A DNA stretch of 64,000 nucleotides from Adiantum capillus-veneris (taxonomy: Eukaryota; Streptophyta; Polypodiopsida; Polypodiales; Pteridaceae): NCBI GenBank assembly GCA_014529385.2, contig CM043952.1:153449057-153513056 (forward strand), written 5' to 3'. Below the pieces are notes generated by a model that searched no databases, was not told where the DNA came from, and saw only the letters and a program-made list of their open reading frames with translations. Position 1 is the first letter of the stretch. Each line of letters begins with the position of its first letter. Positions 47,951 through 58,789 of the stretch are shown here, in pieces. A program made the position numbers and the translations under genes.

Positions 47951-48418
47951 AATGTTCTCTAAGAAACAATATAATTCTGCCTAATTAATTATGAAAATTA
48001 CTCAGAAAATCAGTTTATAATTTTCCTAGCTTAATGACTATCTAATGAAGCTCTGATAATTACCTCAACTTAATCTAAACTTAATAAATATATTTCCCAT
48101 TAATTTATGGTTAATTTGGATAATTTCAACCCTAATATGATAGGATAATCAATTAGCTTAAGATTCCCAAGCTTGAATTACAACAATCAACAGAGAAAAT
48201 TTAATTAAGAGAGAATTTATGAGTATACATAGGCATAATCTTTAATTTATTAAGAAAATAGATTAATCTAGCCTTGCTAATTAAGAAGGATTAGGCTAAT
48301 TACCATTTAAGTTAATCAACTAGAGCTTAATCTCTAGTGATTTATGCGTAGCATTCTCTCTATATGAGAGAGAGTGTGTCAAGGCTCTGAGTCTGTCAAA
48401 TTGTGAAGCAAGGGGTCC

Positions 48419-48426
48419 TATTTATA
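48419..48426 (-). promoter_or_regulatory. TATA box, left L2E LTR
   Basis: The minus strand reads ACCTATAAATAGGACC, identical to the right LTR at 55263-55270. It lies about 500 bp from the LTR start. Confidence 0.55.
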
Positions 48427-48917
48427 GGTTTGTGGCACTCACAAGCTCTCACAGCTGTAAAAGGCAGTTGCTTGCAGTTCAAGAAATCCCCAGGCTGAAG
48501 ATGGCGTCCCTTGTTGCTATTTGAGTCCCTGGCAGGTTCATCATAGCTCCACACTGCCTCCTCAGCTTTCAGAATTGATTTTGACTATTTTCACTGACTT
48601 TTAATGATGAAAATTGGAAATATTAGTAAATTCTAGAACCTTAGGATAAGAAAGTCTTTGATAATAATAATTACTGAAACCATCCAATTTTACTTAACTA
48701 ATTGAACTCCTATTGTAACCTTTCAGGGCCGGTAACTCTTCCAGATTTTATCGGAATCTGATTCTAAAAATTGCTAACCCGGGGTTTGTTGTGCTTAAGA
48801 TTTCAAAAATACCAATATTTGCCACGGTCGGACAATTCTACATTACTTTTTCAATAATCATATCAGTTGAACTAAGCTTAATACAATCTCAAGGTTTCAG
48901 AAACTGGAAACCTTACA

Positions 48918-49848
48918 ATAACCCCAACTTAAGAATTTGAGATGCCCTCATCTCAACCAAAATTAGGAAAATCTTTGAGAAGAGAAATTCATCCTCCCAA
49001 TTGGCATCTTCGAAGGGATAACCTTTCCACTTTACCAAAGGTTACTGATTACTCTAAGAGTTCTTTCTAGTTTCTGGTTGGAGTTTCTTGCTAATCAATT
49101 TTTCCTCAAGAAACTCTTAGTGGTGAGCCCATCTTAAAAACCTTGACAAACCATTCGTATCATCTCAAAAACCAAGTTAAATCAATTCCATAAAAGATCC
49201 ATATATTCACCTTGTCAACATGAACGTGCTCGGTCTAACTGACCATTCAAAGCAATCAGCGTTCAACAAGTATCATGTATTTCAGCTTTGCCAATCTGAA
49301 TGCGCTTGGCTTGTTCTTGCCATTCTGAGCAATCTGCGTTCGGCACAAGCTTCCACCATTGCACCAGAGGTACCCGTCTGTGCTCTAACCTCGTTGACCA
49401 ACAATATGTAAAGGGTTTTAAGAAGTATCATATCAAGAGTTCTTTTCGGCTTCCTATTAGTATCGTACATTAATACTTTCATATCTAGGTCATTTTTCAA
49501 GGAAGGCTATCGTGTGCACAAGGATGTGAATTGGTTTCTTCTCAATTTCAAGATTCAAATTCTTTTCTTACTATCGATAACCTCTGTCTCATTTGCTAGA
49601 TCAACCCTTAATTTCTTGATTGAATGCCAATTTAACTTTAGATTCCTTAAGTAATTTGAAAAAGAAAATAATGTATATCATTATAACATGTAAGTAACTC
49701 AAAGTTTTACATTATCGACTTATAGTGGTTTACAAAGCTCTAAGATTGCTAACCATGGCCAAGCGAGTGGCTCTTTTATCTTTCTTATTCATAAGGTTGG
49801 TTCTCCTATGATTGCATAAGATCTGGCTCCTCTTGCTCTTCCTCTACC
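48918..49848 (-). other. L2E 3' internal region, no gene seen
   Basis: pol is expected here but absent. Next to the LTR the minus strand has AGTTGGGGTTAT, a weak polypurine tract. At 49219-49345 two similar stretches (CCATTCAAAGCAATCAGCGTTC and CCATTCTGAGCAATCTGCGTTC type) form a diverged short duplication. Just left of gag, Gly/Arg-rich coding sequence continues past the stop (GRGRARGARSYA). Confidence 0.55.
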
Positions 49849-50541
49849 TCATCCTCCATTTCTATCTCCTCTTAGATTATCTCCTTGATTTTGAGGAATG
49901 GTTCTAGCAGTAGTTCGAGGGTTTTGCTCTTCAGAAAAATTATTTCTATAGTGCCCCATTTGATTGCATCCATAGCACCTAACGATTGGGAAGGTCTGCT
50001 CCAAGTTCATTGCTGCGGCTAGTCCACGTTGTTGGTATCCTTGGTTGAAAGTTCCCCTGGCTCTTCCCCTAAAGTTATTAAATCCATTAGAGTTCCTTAG
50101 GGAGTTGGTTCCTTTGGCTGCAAGAGGCTTAGCCCTGAGAAGGGCATCCTGTATTGATGTAGGCCTCATGGCTTCGAGACGTGTACTCAGGGGTTGGTTG
50201 AGGCCTTGACAGAAACGGGCAATTTGTTGCTCCATGGTCATCTGGGGAGCATAGCGTCGTAAAGACACAAACTTGGTGTAGTACTCCTCTAATGAAAGTC
50301 CTAGCTGGCGTAGACCAAAGAACTCGTTCATCTTGATAGCCTGATGTACAGGAGGGAGATAACGTTCTTTGATTGCCTGCTTCATTTTCTCCCAAGATAG
50401 ACTACTCGTGGGATTATCTCTGCAATGTTGCTTCCACCAAAGTTTGGCATCTCCACTGAGACGGAACATACCCAACATTGTTTGGTTTTCTAGAGCACTT
50501 CCTGCAACTTTGAAATAGTCATCCATAGCATCTAACCACAC
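49849..50541 (-). pseudogene. gypsy gag of L2E
   Basis: 230 codons from MWLDAMDDYFKVAGSALENQ, the retrotransposon-gag capsid fold (GDAKLWWKQHCRD; MKQAIKERYLPP; EEYYTKFVSLRRYAPQM), then a zinc knuckle CYGCNQMGHYRNNF in which the last Cys is Phe. Sequence upstream of the Met looks like gag (EGPNLERDAEVWLDAMDDY), so the true N-terminus lies further right. The TGA at 49849 cuts a Gly/Arg-rich tail that stays open for about 20 more codons. Loss of the knuckle Cys suggests a defective RNA-binding domain. Confidence 0.85.
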
Positions 50542-50869
50542 TTCGGCATCTCGCTCTAAATTGGGTCCCTCTCCTTTGAAAGTAGGGAGTTGAACTTGCT
50601 TTAGTAGTAATTTTTTCTCTTGACTAATAGTGTAGAGGTTATTTACGCGAGTATTTCCCTGAGATTGAATTAGTGGAATTTAGTACCAGATGAAATCTTT
50701 CTTACTTATACTTTTAACTTATCTCCTACTCAAGACTTTTGCACATAGGATGAAGACAATTGCCAAACCATAAACAAAACTACTTATAGCATACCCATGA
50801 GAACCATAGTATGTACAAAAGTTAATACAGTTCATGAAGATCCTACTATGTACAAAGATGACGATAGTC

Positions 50870-51343
50870 CTATACTAAAATCTTAAGGACTTTGGGTGGA
50901 TCAGATATAGGATCAAAATATACAACATCTTTTGGTCCACTAAAACTAGGGCCTAATCCTATGGGCCTAATTCTACGTGGGTAGATTACTTTAGACACCT
51001 GATCAAACACCCACTGATTTTGTGATACTCGGACATCATCTATTACAAGGGTTTCTTCTGAATTCTCCGTCCCAACGAAAAAGTATACTTCAATCACTTG
51101 AAGATCTTCGGCCCATTTGAGTTTCTTCGTATTTAGTTCTAAACCTTCTAATTCTCGCGCATCAATGAAGAAAATTCCACCAGATCCTGACCACTTGATT
51201 CTCCAAGTGGAAGGAGAAAATCTATTATCCAGCCATTTCATCACGCTTTTTCGCATTGAATAGTCTCGGGATAGGCAAGCCCTCATAAACCTAATGTTGA
51301 AATCCAGGAATTTGAAGTAGGCCTGATGGAAATTTTCCTGCAA
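50870..51343 (-). CDS. unknown 157-codon ORF between PBS and gag of L2E
   Basis: Starts MQENFHQAYFKFLDFNIRFM 139 bases from the PBS and ends IGLGPSFSGPKDVVYFDPIS...LKILV. It has mixed globular composition and is rich in aromatic residues (IKWSGSGGIFFIDARELEG; VIEVYFFVGTEN). I recognise no domain. It is uninterrupted while gag next to it is damaged, which could mean either a later constraint or chance. The placement matches the unknown ORF in L1E. Confidence 0.5.
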   Translation of the reverse strand: MQENFHQAYFKFLDFNIRFMRACLSRDYSMRKSVMKWLDNRFSPSTWRIKWSGSGGIFFIDARELEGLELNTKKLKWAEDLQVIEVYFFVGTENSEETLVIDDVRVSQNQWVFDQVSKVIYPRRIRPIGLGPSFSGPKDVVYFDPISDPPKVLKILV

Positions 51344-51481
51344 AGATAGGGATAATTCTCTCTCTTACTTCCACTCCTTCTCTTCAATTAAATACGTCTT
51401 TAATTGAATTTGTCAAAGATCACGTATTTCAACCTAACGCCTTAAACTTTTCCCTAGGTCCAAGACATTAATTAACACAGG

Positions 51482-51493
51482 CTCTGATACCAC
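51482..51493 (-). promoter_or_regulatory. primer-binding site of L2E, tRNA-iMet
   Basis: The minus strand reads TGGTATCAGAGC, two bases from the LTR end at 51496. Confidence 0.93.
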
Positions 51494-52627
51494 TTGTAAG
51501 GTCCCCAACCCGCCAATACCAAGATCGGGAGGGGATCCTTGACACGTCTCTAGGTCTGATAAAATTCAGAGTCTCTAAACAAGAAAAATCCAAGGAATAT
51601 ACCTTTACCATTAACAATGGTTGGGGTCTATAGCCTTAGAAGAGGACCTAGTCCTGTATTGCAGCGGAAACGGGACAACGTATTAAAAGTCTAAAAACTA
51701 TTTCGGCCCTATATCTTTCACAAATTGGGCTAAGGTATCCTCAACCAACGCTTTTTTCTCCCTAACATATGTGAGGGCACAGCCGCCGCTGGTGAACTTC
51801 TCTTCCAAGTGAAGAATTTTTCTAAACATTATAGTGCGCAGAGGTGGATAGTTACCTGACTAATCAGGTTCACCCATCCATGATTGACAACCTTAGTCAA
51901 TCCCCACTTACCACCCCGCACTCACACATGATTCTTTTGTTATTTAATTACTACCACGTTCTTATCACAATTAAAATACTGATTCCTTTTATCCTTCATA
52001 ACAGGATTTTATTAAATAACCCTTGAAAACAGTATTGAAAACATTCTTTTAGCAAACAGGCATCTTTAAACTTAAGACAGGGTATTGTCAATAAAAACAT
52101 TGTTCATAACAACCATGACCAGTACTCTTCTTGTCTCAGGACCACATAAGGGTGAAAAAAAAACGGCACCCATTCTTAATTCATAATCCGGAGTGGATAA
52201 ACCCCCACCCAAGATTCCGGGTGCCCATACACCAAACCAGTTGCCCATACAACCGGGCGGCTCCCCTAGGATAAAAAAACGGTATCCTAACTTATGTAGA
52301 AACATCAAGACATGACACGGAGTAGAAACTCAATGTTCATGAGGGTAACCGACTTATCCGTGGCTAGAAAGGCAATCATTATCATCAATTTATACTAAGG
52401 AGTCGGAGGTGTCATGAGACAAGCTATTTTAAGGATGATCAATCATATCTTTTCTAATTCAACCAGTTTTAACCCAAAGAATTCTTTCCTACATTATAAA
52501 CAAATGCACGTTGGAAGTTACCTTCCGTTTTTAGCTAGTTTATCCTTCCTAACCTTACGTATGCAATGCTAACTTAAAAATGAACTTTAAAAGATTTTAA
52601 GTGAACAAAATAGAAATCCACATGGGA

Positions 52628-52783
52628 CTACTCGTCCATGTGCTGTTGGGCAGGAGCCCGTAGACTTTCCTCTGTCGGCCTATGGCTAGGCCTAGCCTCA
52701 TGGTCATTAGTGACTTTATTCCTTTTATTGCTAACATCCTCTTCCTCGGTAAGAGGATTTTCCTTGGTTCTCTTTGGAGCCAT
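52628..52783 (-). CDS. small 51-codon ORF inside the L2E LTR
   Basis: It opens with ATG in a good context (GCCGACATGGC) and encodes a charged peptide starting MAPKRTKENPLTEEEDVSNK and ending QHMDE. It lies downstream of the LTR TATA box, so it would be in the 5' leader of the L2E transcript. It could be an upstream ORF, or the first exon of gag if the leader is spliced. There is no second copy, because the left LTR lacks this part. Confidence 0.35.
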   Translation of the reverse strand: MAPKRTKENPLTEEEDVSNKRNKVTNDHEARPSHRPTEESLRAPAQQHMDE

Positions 52784-53419
52784 GTCGGCTGCCTTATAAA
52801 AAGGCTTAATCCATTAGAAGTTTAATTGAATAATATTTTTTAAAAAAACCCAAAAATAAGGATTTTTGGAGTAAGTAGATATCTTTAATAGTCAATTTGA
52901 TGAGATATTCCTCCTGTAACTTATTTATGCTATAAGTAATTTCCCATAATTACCATTTAATTTGGGAAGCCCTTTAACTAGGTTTATCCTTAGTCTATAT
53001 TCTATTTTAGCCTTAGTAAATTATAAATTTCTATCGGCTAATGGATTACTCACCCTAAATTGTAATTGAATATGTTCTATCTTTAGGAATTTTCATAAAT
53101 TTGATTTATAACCTTTCCCTCCTATACTTATGGTTTAATTTAGATAGAATTTTACTGATAGTAATTTATTATACCAACCATTTATGCTGGTGTAATTTTA
53201 CCACCCTTCAATAGTGATTTTGGACCTCAGGTATTTATTTGGTAAATAGATAAATTCATTTACTAATTTCTTTTCTCTATTTTATACACAAAATTGGTTA
53301 CTTTTATTGAAGATAAATACCTAAACTATTTATCTTAGGTTGGGATATTTATCACGGATTTCTCAAAGTGTGTTCTACCTTTGATATTTATGTCAAAGGT
53401 TTTTGGATTAATTTACTAT

Positions 53420-54800
53420 ATTCCCCCTTTTATTTTTTCCTAAAATTAATGTAATTTTTTTGGGATAATTAGGTAAACTAATTATCTGAGGATAACATAA
53501 TTATCACGATTGCCCTAAGGTGTTTTTAACCTTTAATAAATAACTCAAAGCATTTTGAATCAATTTACTAATTTTCCCTATTAATTTGTCCTAAAAATAG
53601 AGTAATTCTGTTAAAGTAATCAGGTAAACTAATGATCTGAGCTTGAAATAAATATCACGGATATCCTAATATATAATTAACCTCTGATAAATAACTCAAA
53701 GCAATTTGAATCAATTTACTAATTTTCCCCTTATAATTTGTCCTAGAAACAGAGTATGTCTCCTAAAGTAATTAGGTAAATTAATTATCTGAGCTTAACA
53801 TAACTGTCATAGGTTTCCTAACATGTAATTAACCTCTGATAAATAACTCAAACCAATTTGAATCCATTTGCTAATTTCCACTATTTAATTTGTCCTAAAA
53901 ACATAGTAATTCTGCTAAAGTAATTACGTAAATTAATTATCTGAGCTTGATATAGTTATCACAGATTTCCTACCATATAATAACATCTGATAAATAACTC
54001 AAATTAAATTGAATCAATTTACTAATTTTCCTCTTTTAATTTGTCCTAAGAATATAGTATTTCTACTAAAGTAATTAGGTAAATTAATTATCTAAGTTTG
54101 ACATAACTATCATGGGTTTCCTAGCATATAATTAACCTGTGATAAATAACTCAAAAAAATTGGAATCAATTTACTAATTTACCTCTTTTAATTTGTCCTA
54201 AAAAATGAGCATTTCTGCTAAAGTAATTAAGTAAATTAATTATCTAAGCTTGACATAATTATCACAAGTTTCCTAACATATAATTAACCTCTGATAAATA
54301 ACCTAAAGCAATTTGAAATAATTTACTAATTTTCCCCTTTTAATTTGTCCTAAAAACAAAGTATTTTTGCTAAAGTAATTAGGTAAATTAATTAGCTGAG
54401 CTTGACATAATTATCATGGGTTTTGTAACATATAATTAACCTCTCATAAATAACTCAAAGCAATTGGAATCAATTTACTAATTTCCCCCTTTTAATTTGT
54501 CCAAAAAATAGAGTATTTCTTCCAAAGTAATTAGGTAAATTAATTATCTGAGCTTGAAATAATTATCACATATTTTCAATCACATAATTAACCTCTGATA
54601 AATAACTCAAAGCAATTGGAATCAATTTACTAATTTCTCCCTTTTAATTTATCCTAAAAACAGAGTATTTCTGCTAAAGTAATTAGGTGAATTAATTATC
54701 TAAGCTTGAAATAATTATCACGGATTGCCTAACATGTAATTAACCTCTGATAAATAACTCAAGACATTTTGAATCAATTTGATTATTTTTCCCTTTAATT
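53420..54800. repeat. tandem array of ~150-bp monomers, about 9 copies
   Basis: Same monomer as at 45998-47950. Starts fall near 53430 (diverged), 53584, 53732, 53886, 54036, 54188, 54340, 54494 and 54644, with a partial copy at 54796. Fewer copies are present than in the left LTR, although LTRs are identical at insertion. Confidence 0.93.
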
Positions 54801-55262
54801 TTCTCTAAAAAATAGTGTAATTCTGTCTAATTAATTATGAAAATTACTCAAAAAATTATAAGATAATTCTTTTAGCATAATGACTGTCTAATGTAGGTCT
54901 GATAATTACCTCAACTTAATCTAAACTTAATTAATATATTTTCCATTAATTTATGATTAATTTGGATAATTTCAGCCCTAATATGATAGGATAATTAATT
55001 AGCTTAAGATTCCCAAGCTTGAATTACAACAATCAGTAGCGAGTATTTAGTTAAGAGAGTTTATGAGTAAACATAGGGCTAATCTTTAATTTATTAAGAG
55101 AATAGATTAATCTAGCCTTGTTAATTAAGAAGGATTAGGCTAATTACCGTTTAAGTTAATAAACTAGAGCTTAATCTCTAGTGATTTCTGGGTAGCGTTG
55201 TCTCTAGATGAGAGAGAGTGTGTCAAGGCTCCGAGTCTGTCAAATTGTGAAGCAAGGGGTCC

Positions 55263-55270
55263 TATTTATA
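55263..55270 (-). promoter_or_regulatory. TATA box, right (5') L2E LTR
   Basis: The minus strand reads ACCTATAAATAGGACC. This is the promoter-proximal copy for L2E transcription. Confidence 0.58.
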
Positions 55271-55764
55271 GGTTTCTGGCACTCACAAGCTCTCACAGGC
55301 TGTAAAAGGCAGTTGCTTGCAATTCAAGCAGTCCCCAGGCTGAAGATGGCGCCCCTTGTTGCTATTTGAGTCCCTGGCCGGTTCATCATAGCTCCACACT
55401 GCCTCCTCATCTTCCAGAATTGATTTTGACTATTTTCACTCACTTTTAATGATGAAAATTGGAAATATCAGTAAATTCTAGAACCTTAGGATAAGAAAGT
55501 CTTTGATAATAATAATTACTGAAACCATCCAATTTTACTTAACTAATTGAATTGCTATTGTAACCTTTTAGGGCCCGTAACTCTTCCAGATTTTATCGGA
55601 ATCTGATTCTGAAAAAATATCTAGCCCGGGGTTTGTTGTGCTTAAGATTTCAAAAATACCAATATTTGCCACAGTCGGACAATTCTACATTGCTTTTTCA
55701 ATAATCATATCAGTTGAACTAAGCTTTATACAATCTTAAGGTTTCAGAAACTGGAAACCTTAGA

Positions 55765-57896
55765 AATCAAGTACATACGAAGTTGCTTCATGATTGTTTC
55801 ATCATGTTTTACACGTTGATGTATGCACATGATGCCTTATGGTCACATCCGTGTATAAAAAAAGCGCTTTTCGTTTCACGTCATAGAAGCGGTAGGAATA
55901 CGGTTTTGGTCATAAATCACAAACCATTATGAATCAGCCCGAACCCTTTATACAATAGATAAAACACATCATTTAGAACATTTTCTCTCTTATGTGTTAT
56001 GTGAAAAACACACACGAGCTAAGAGATATGGTCAAAAAACAGATTGCTGCCCACTACATGTCCAAATTTTTTGACTCTAGGCTCCTTGGAGAACTACTAT
56101 ATAGATTCACTGGATGGGCAAATCCACTTAACCAATTGAAAATCTTGATGAAACTTGATGATAAATGAATTTAGGTCTCCGTTACCACTTCGAGAATGCG
56201 AGTTATTAATCACTCTATTGTCATTTTTACCTACACGGCGTAGGAGTGCTATCAAAGGGGGATACCATATGACGTCGTGAGTTAACCGAGCCGTTTTGAT
56301 ATGTTTTATGGTTTGTTTTGGTGAGTTGATTTCAATTATTAGATGGCCCTACACTTACATGGGATTATATGGTTAAACATTCCAAATTGCATAGGCAGAT
56401 ATGAATAAAGTGACTTTCTTTTGGGGTTACCGTTTGTTGTGTGAGTATCATATGGTCAAAGTGACATAATGGAGTGATAGTATATATTATAGAGCTGAAC
56501 TTGATGCATTGGGTTGAGGTGAAACACTTTCATTTGCATGTTTTGCATGCTCCCAAAAATGTCAAAAAATTGTTTTGCGTATGTGTGAAGTTATGGTTTA
56601 TGGTTGACCTAAAGGTCGGAGTTATTTTGCATCATATTTATGGTGTTGGAATGTTATCATATGATATATGGGAACTCATGGATTGATGTGGATGTCTCAT
56701 ATGTATGGTTATGATTGCTTTCCACTTTTCTAAGTCAAAAGTAGCTCATGTGCAGATGTGATGAAGTGCAGATGTGATGCATCAACTTTGCATGGTTGGA
56801 TGTTGTCAAAATTGGATTTTTTATATCATGATTAGTCGCTGGTTGGACTCTTTGTATGCATGAAAGAATCACATCTTAAGGGTCACATGTGTGTAGACTC
56901 TGATTGATTGCAGGGGATGTGTCAAACTCCAAGTGTGGGAGTTGGTTCAATATGATTATGATTTATGGTTAAGGCCCGAGATTCCCTCATTGATTATGGT
57001 TGATATTTTATGGTGGAAGCCGGTGTGGCTTATGGTTATGCTTCCAAAATTTTTGCAACCATGTTATGTTCTAAAGTGGTTATGTAGGATTGGTCGTGCC
57101 TCACCCAAGTAGGGTGGAGATCTCACCCGTGTGATGTGATTGGATTATGGTTTTTGGATTGGATTGGATCATGAAGTGATCAAGATGGTTATGATAGACG
57201 TGTAAGGGTAGAGACCCTGTACAGTCTAACAGTTCGGAAAAGGATTGATTGTGCATCTGGGAAGTACTATTGTGATTGGACTCATGTGTTATGTTTCTCA
57301 TGGCAGCGTCGCTACAAAACTAGGATCACCTACATCGCTTAGCCTTAGACTAAAGGGTCGCTGACCTGGGGCTTTGGTGGATCGGGGGTGTTGCCTAGGT
57401 CTTCTTCTTTTTGTTAGGCTCATCTACATGGTTAGTGCGTCGGGGGTTGAATGACCTATACGGATACTAACGTGTCGAGGATCTTACCTTGGCTTTGCCT
57501 AAACACCCGGTGCTGGGCATCAAAGAGGTAGGGTGCTTGTTGGTGTCGATACCCTACCACCTGCTGGTATTTGGGATCCTTTCAGAGCTTGGGTTCATGG
57601 AGGGAGGCGAAGCGGCCTCACCTATTTCTGGCTCAGGTAGGATGGAGGTGTTCTTACTCCCGGCGAAGTGAAATTCTCTTTGTTCGTAGTAGAGCGGAAG
57701 TGGATGGGTGGACCGGTCGATCCATACATAGGATCCGGTGCTCTGCTAGTTGTTTTGTCATAAAATTTTTGATGTTATGGTATACCCAAATTTTGTCATT
57801 GCATTAATACATGGTTGCCTGCTCCATTTAGATGTGCATTTAGAGATTCTCGGTTGTCAATTTCTCATGTCTCTGTGCACTCTTTTTCACCCTCCA

Positions 57897-57941
<45 letters not shown>

Positions 57942-58210
57942 CGCAACGTGGTGTACACATATATTCACCCTCCACAATGTTATATTTTTCTTGAGTACGC
58001 TTTCATTCATAACACCCATGCAGGGGTAGCACTAGTCGCTAGGTACCTCTGGATGTAGTCCGTCTCATGGCCTAAACTCCATGCTTGGTCGGGCAGTGAG
58101 AACTCCTCCCCTATGTAAATGGTTCCGCAACTCGGATGTATATTGAAAATTGTATAAAAATGTAAAATTGTATATTTTGTGCATAGACCCCTGGGGAGGG
58201 GTATCTCTCA
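55765..58210 (+). repeat. 3' LTR of L1E, 5' part missing (2,446 bp kept)
   Basis: It aligns with 40822-43116. It has an extra ~296 bp (about 56496-56791) absent from the 5' LTR, a shorter (CT)n tract (57900-57938) and a single copy of the 73-bp unit. It ends ATCTCTCA before the TCAT target duplication. Confidence 0.87.
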
Positions 58211-58700
58211 TCATGCACTTTTGAGCTTTTGAAACTTTTGCGCACCAATCTGTTTCTCCAAGGAAAGTTCTCGTTCCCGGACATATGGTTGCAATGTTTC
58301 ATTTTGGTAATCGGATATTCAATGCTTAGAAGCTAGAAAGTGCTTTTGCCTCAAAGCAAGGGAGGAAATTTGTCCAAGATTATCTTCTGACAATTTGAGC
58401 AAAATAGTTAGATTTTCAAGGTTGAGTAAGCCTATATGATTAGGCTAGAAATAATTTGGAGTATTTTTAGCCTTTTTTTTTTTGAAAAGATGCAAGGAGT
58501 GTGTCATACTTTTTCAACTTTAAATATGCCTTTGCATGGTGAGACTTGCAAGTAAGGTGTATGTCAACAAATAATCAAGTAGAAGAGGTAACCTATGCAT
58601 GAGGTTTTTGGTTAGGTCTTGACATGTAGTTAGCTTTCTTGCTTGCATTCAACAATGAAATAATTCAGGGGAATTAAAAAAATAATGTCTTATAGTGATG
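58211..58700. repeat. copy 2 of the tandem repeat, right part
   Basis: It continues copy 2 after L1E and matches 34162-34950 with gaps (GTTTCTCCAAGGAAAG; GGACATATGGTT). No ORF. Confidence 0.75.
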
Positions 58701-58789
58701 ATGTATGGACCCAAAACTTTGAGAATGTCCACAAGAGAAAATTTTGGTGAGAGATTAACAGGGGGCATGTGAAAAGCTAGAAAATATTT

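Larger units (their letters stand above)
45998..48917 (-). repeat. 3' LTR of L2E, truncated (2,920 bp kept)
   Basis: It corresponds to 53581-55764 of the right LTR, with extra array monomers. The first ~2.1 kb (equivalent of 51496-53580) is missing and is replaced by L1E protease sequence, so the junction at 45997/45998 is a deletion breakpoint. Confidence 0.85.
45998..55764 (-). mobile_element. LTR retrotransposon L2E, LARD-like, nested in L1E
   Basis: Direct repeats 45998-48917 and 53581-55764 are parts of its LTRs; the right LTR is complete from 51496 next to a tRNA-iMet PBS. The internal domain is only 48918-51495 and has gag and an unknown ORF but no protease, RT or integrase. The LTR ends form TGTAAGG...CCTTACA, with the last bases changed to TTAGA in the right copy. 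Long LTRs with a pol-less internal domain fit the LARD class. AATCA at 55765-55769 is the expected right target duplication. Confidence 0.8.
51496..55764 (-). repeat. 5' LTR of L2E, complete (4,269 bp)
   Basis: The plus strand starts TGTAAGGTCCCC beside the PBS and ends GGAAACCTTAGA, where the L1E LTR resumes. It contains a unique 1.9-kb part, the monomer array (53420-54800) and a promoter-side part (54800-55764) highly similar to 47950-48917. Confidence 0.85.
39928..58210 (+). mobile_element. large LTR retrotransposon L1E, 18.3 kb, hosting L2E
   Basis: Left end TGTAAGATCC, right end ATCTCTCA, flanked by TCAT on both sides (39924-39927, 58211-58214). The empty site CATTCCCTTCATGCACTTTT exists at 34154-34173. 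Inside are the 5' LTR (39928-43116), tRNA-iMet PBS (43119-43130), an unknown ORF, gag, protease, then a nested minus-strand element (45998-55764), then the 3' LTR remainder (55765-58210). RT, RNase H, integrase and the first ~894 bp of the 3' LTR are gone. The zinc-knuckle gag followed by protease and the lack of integrase between them fit Ty3/gypsy. Confidence 0.85.
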
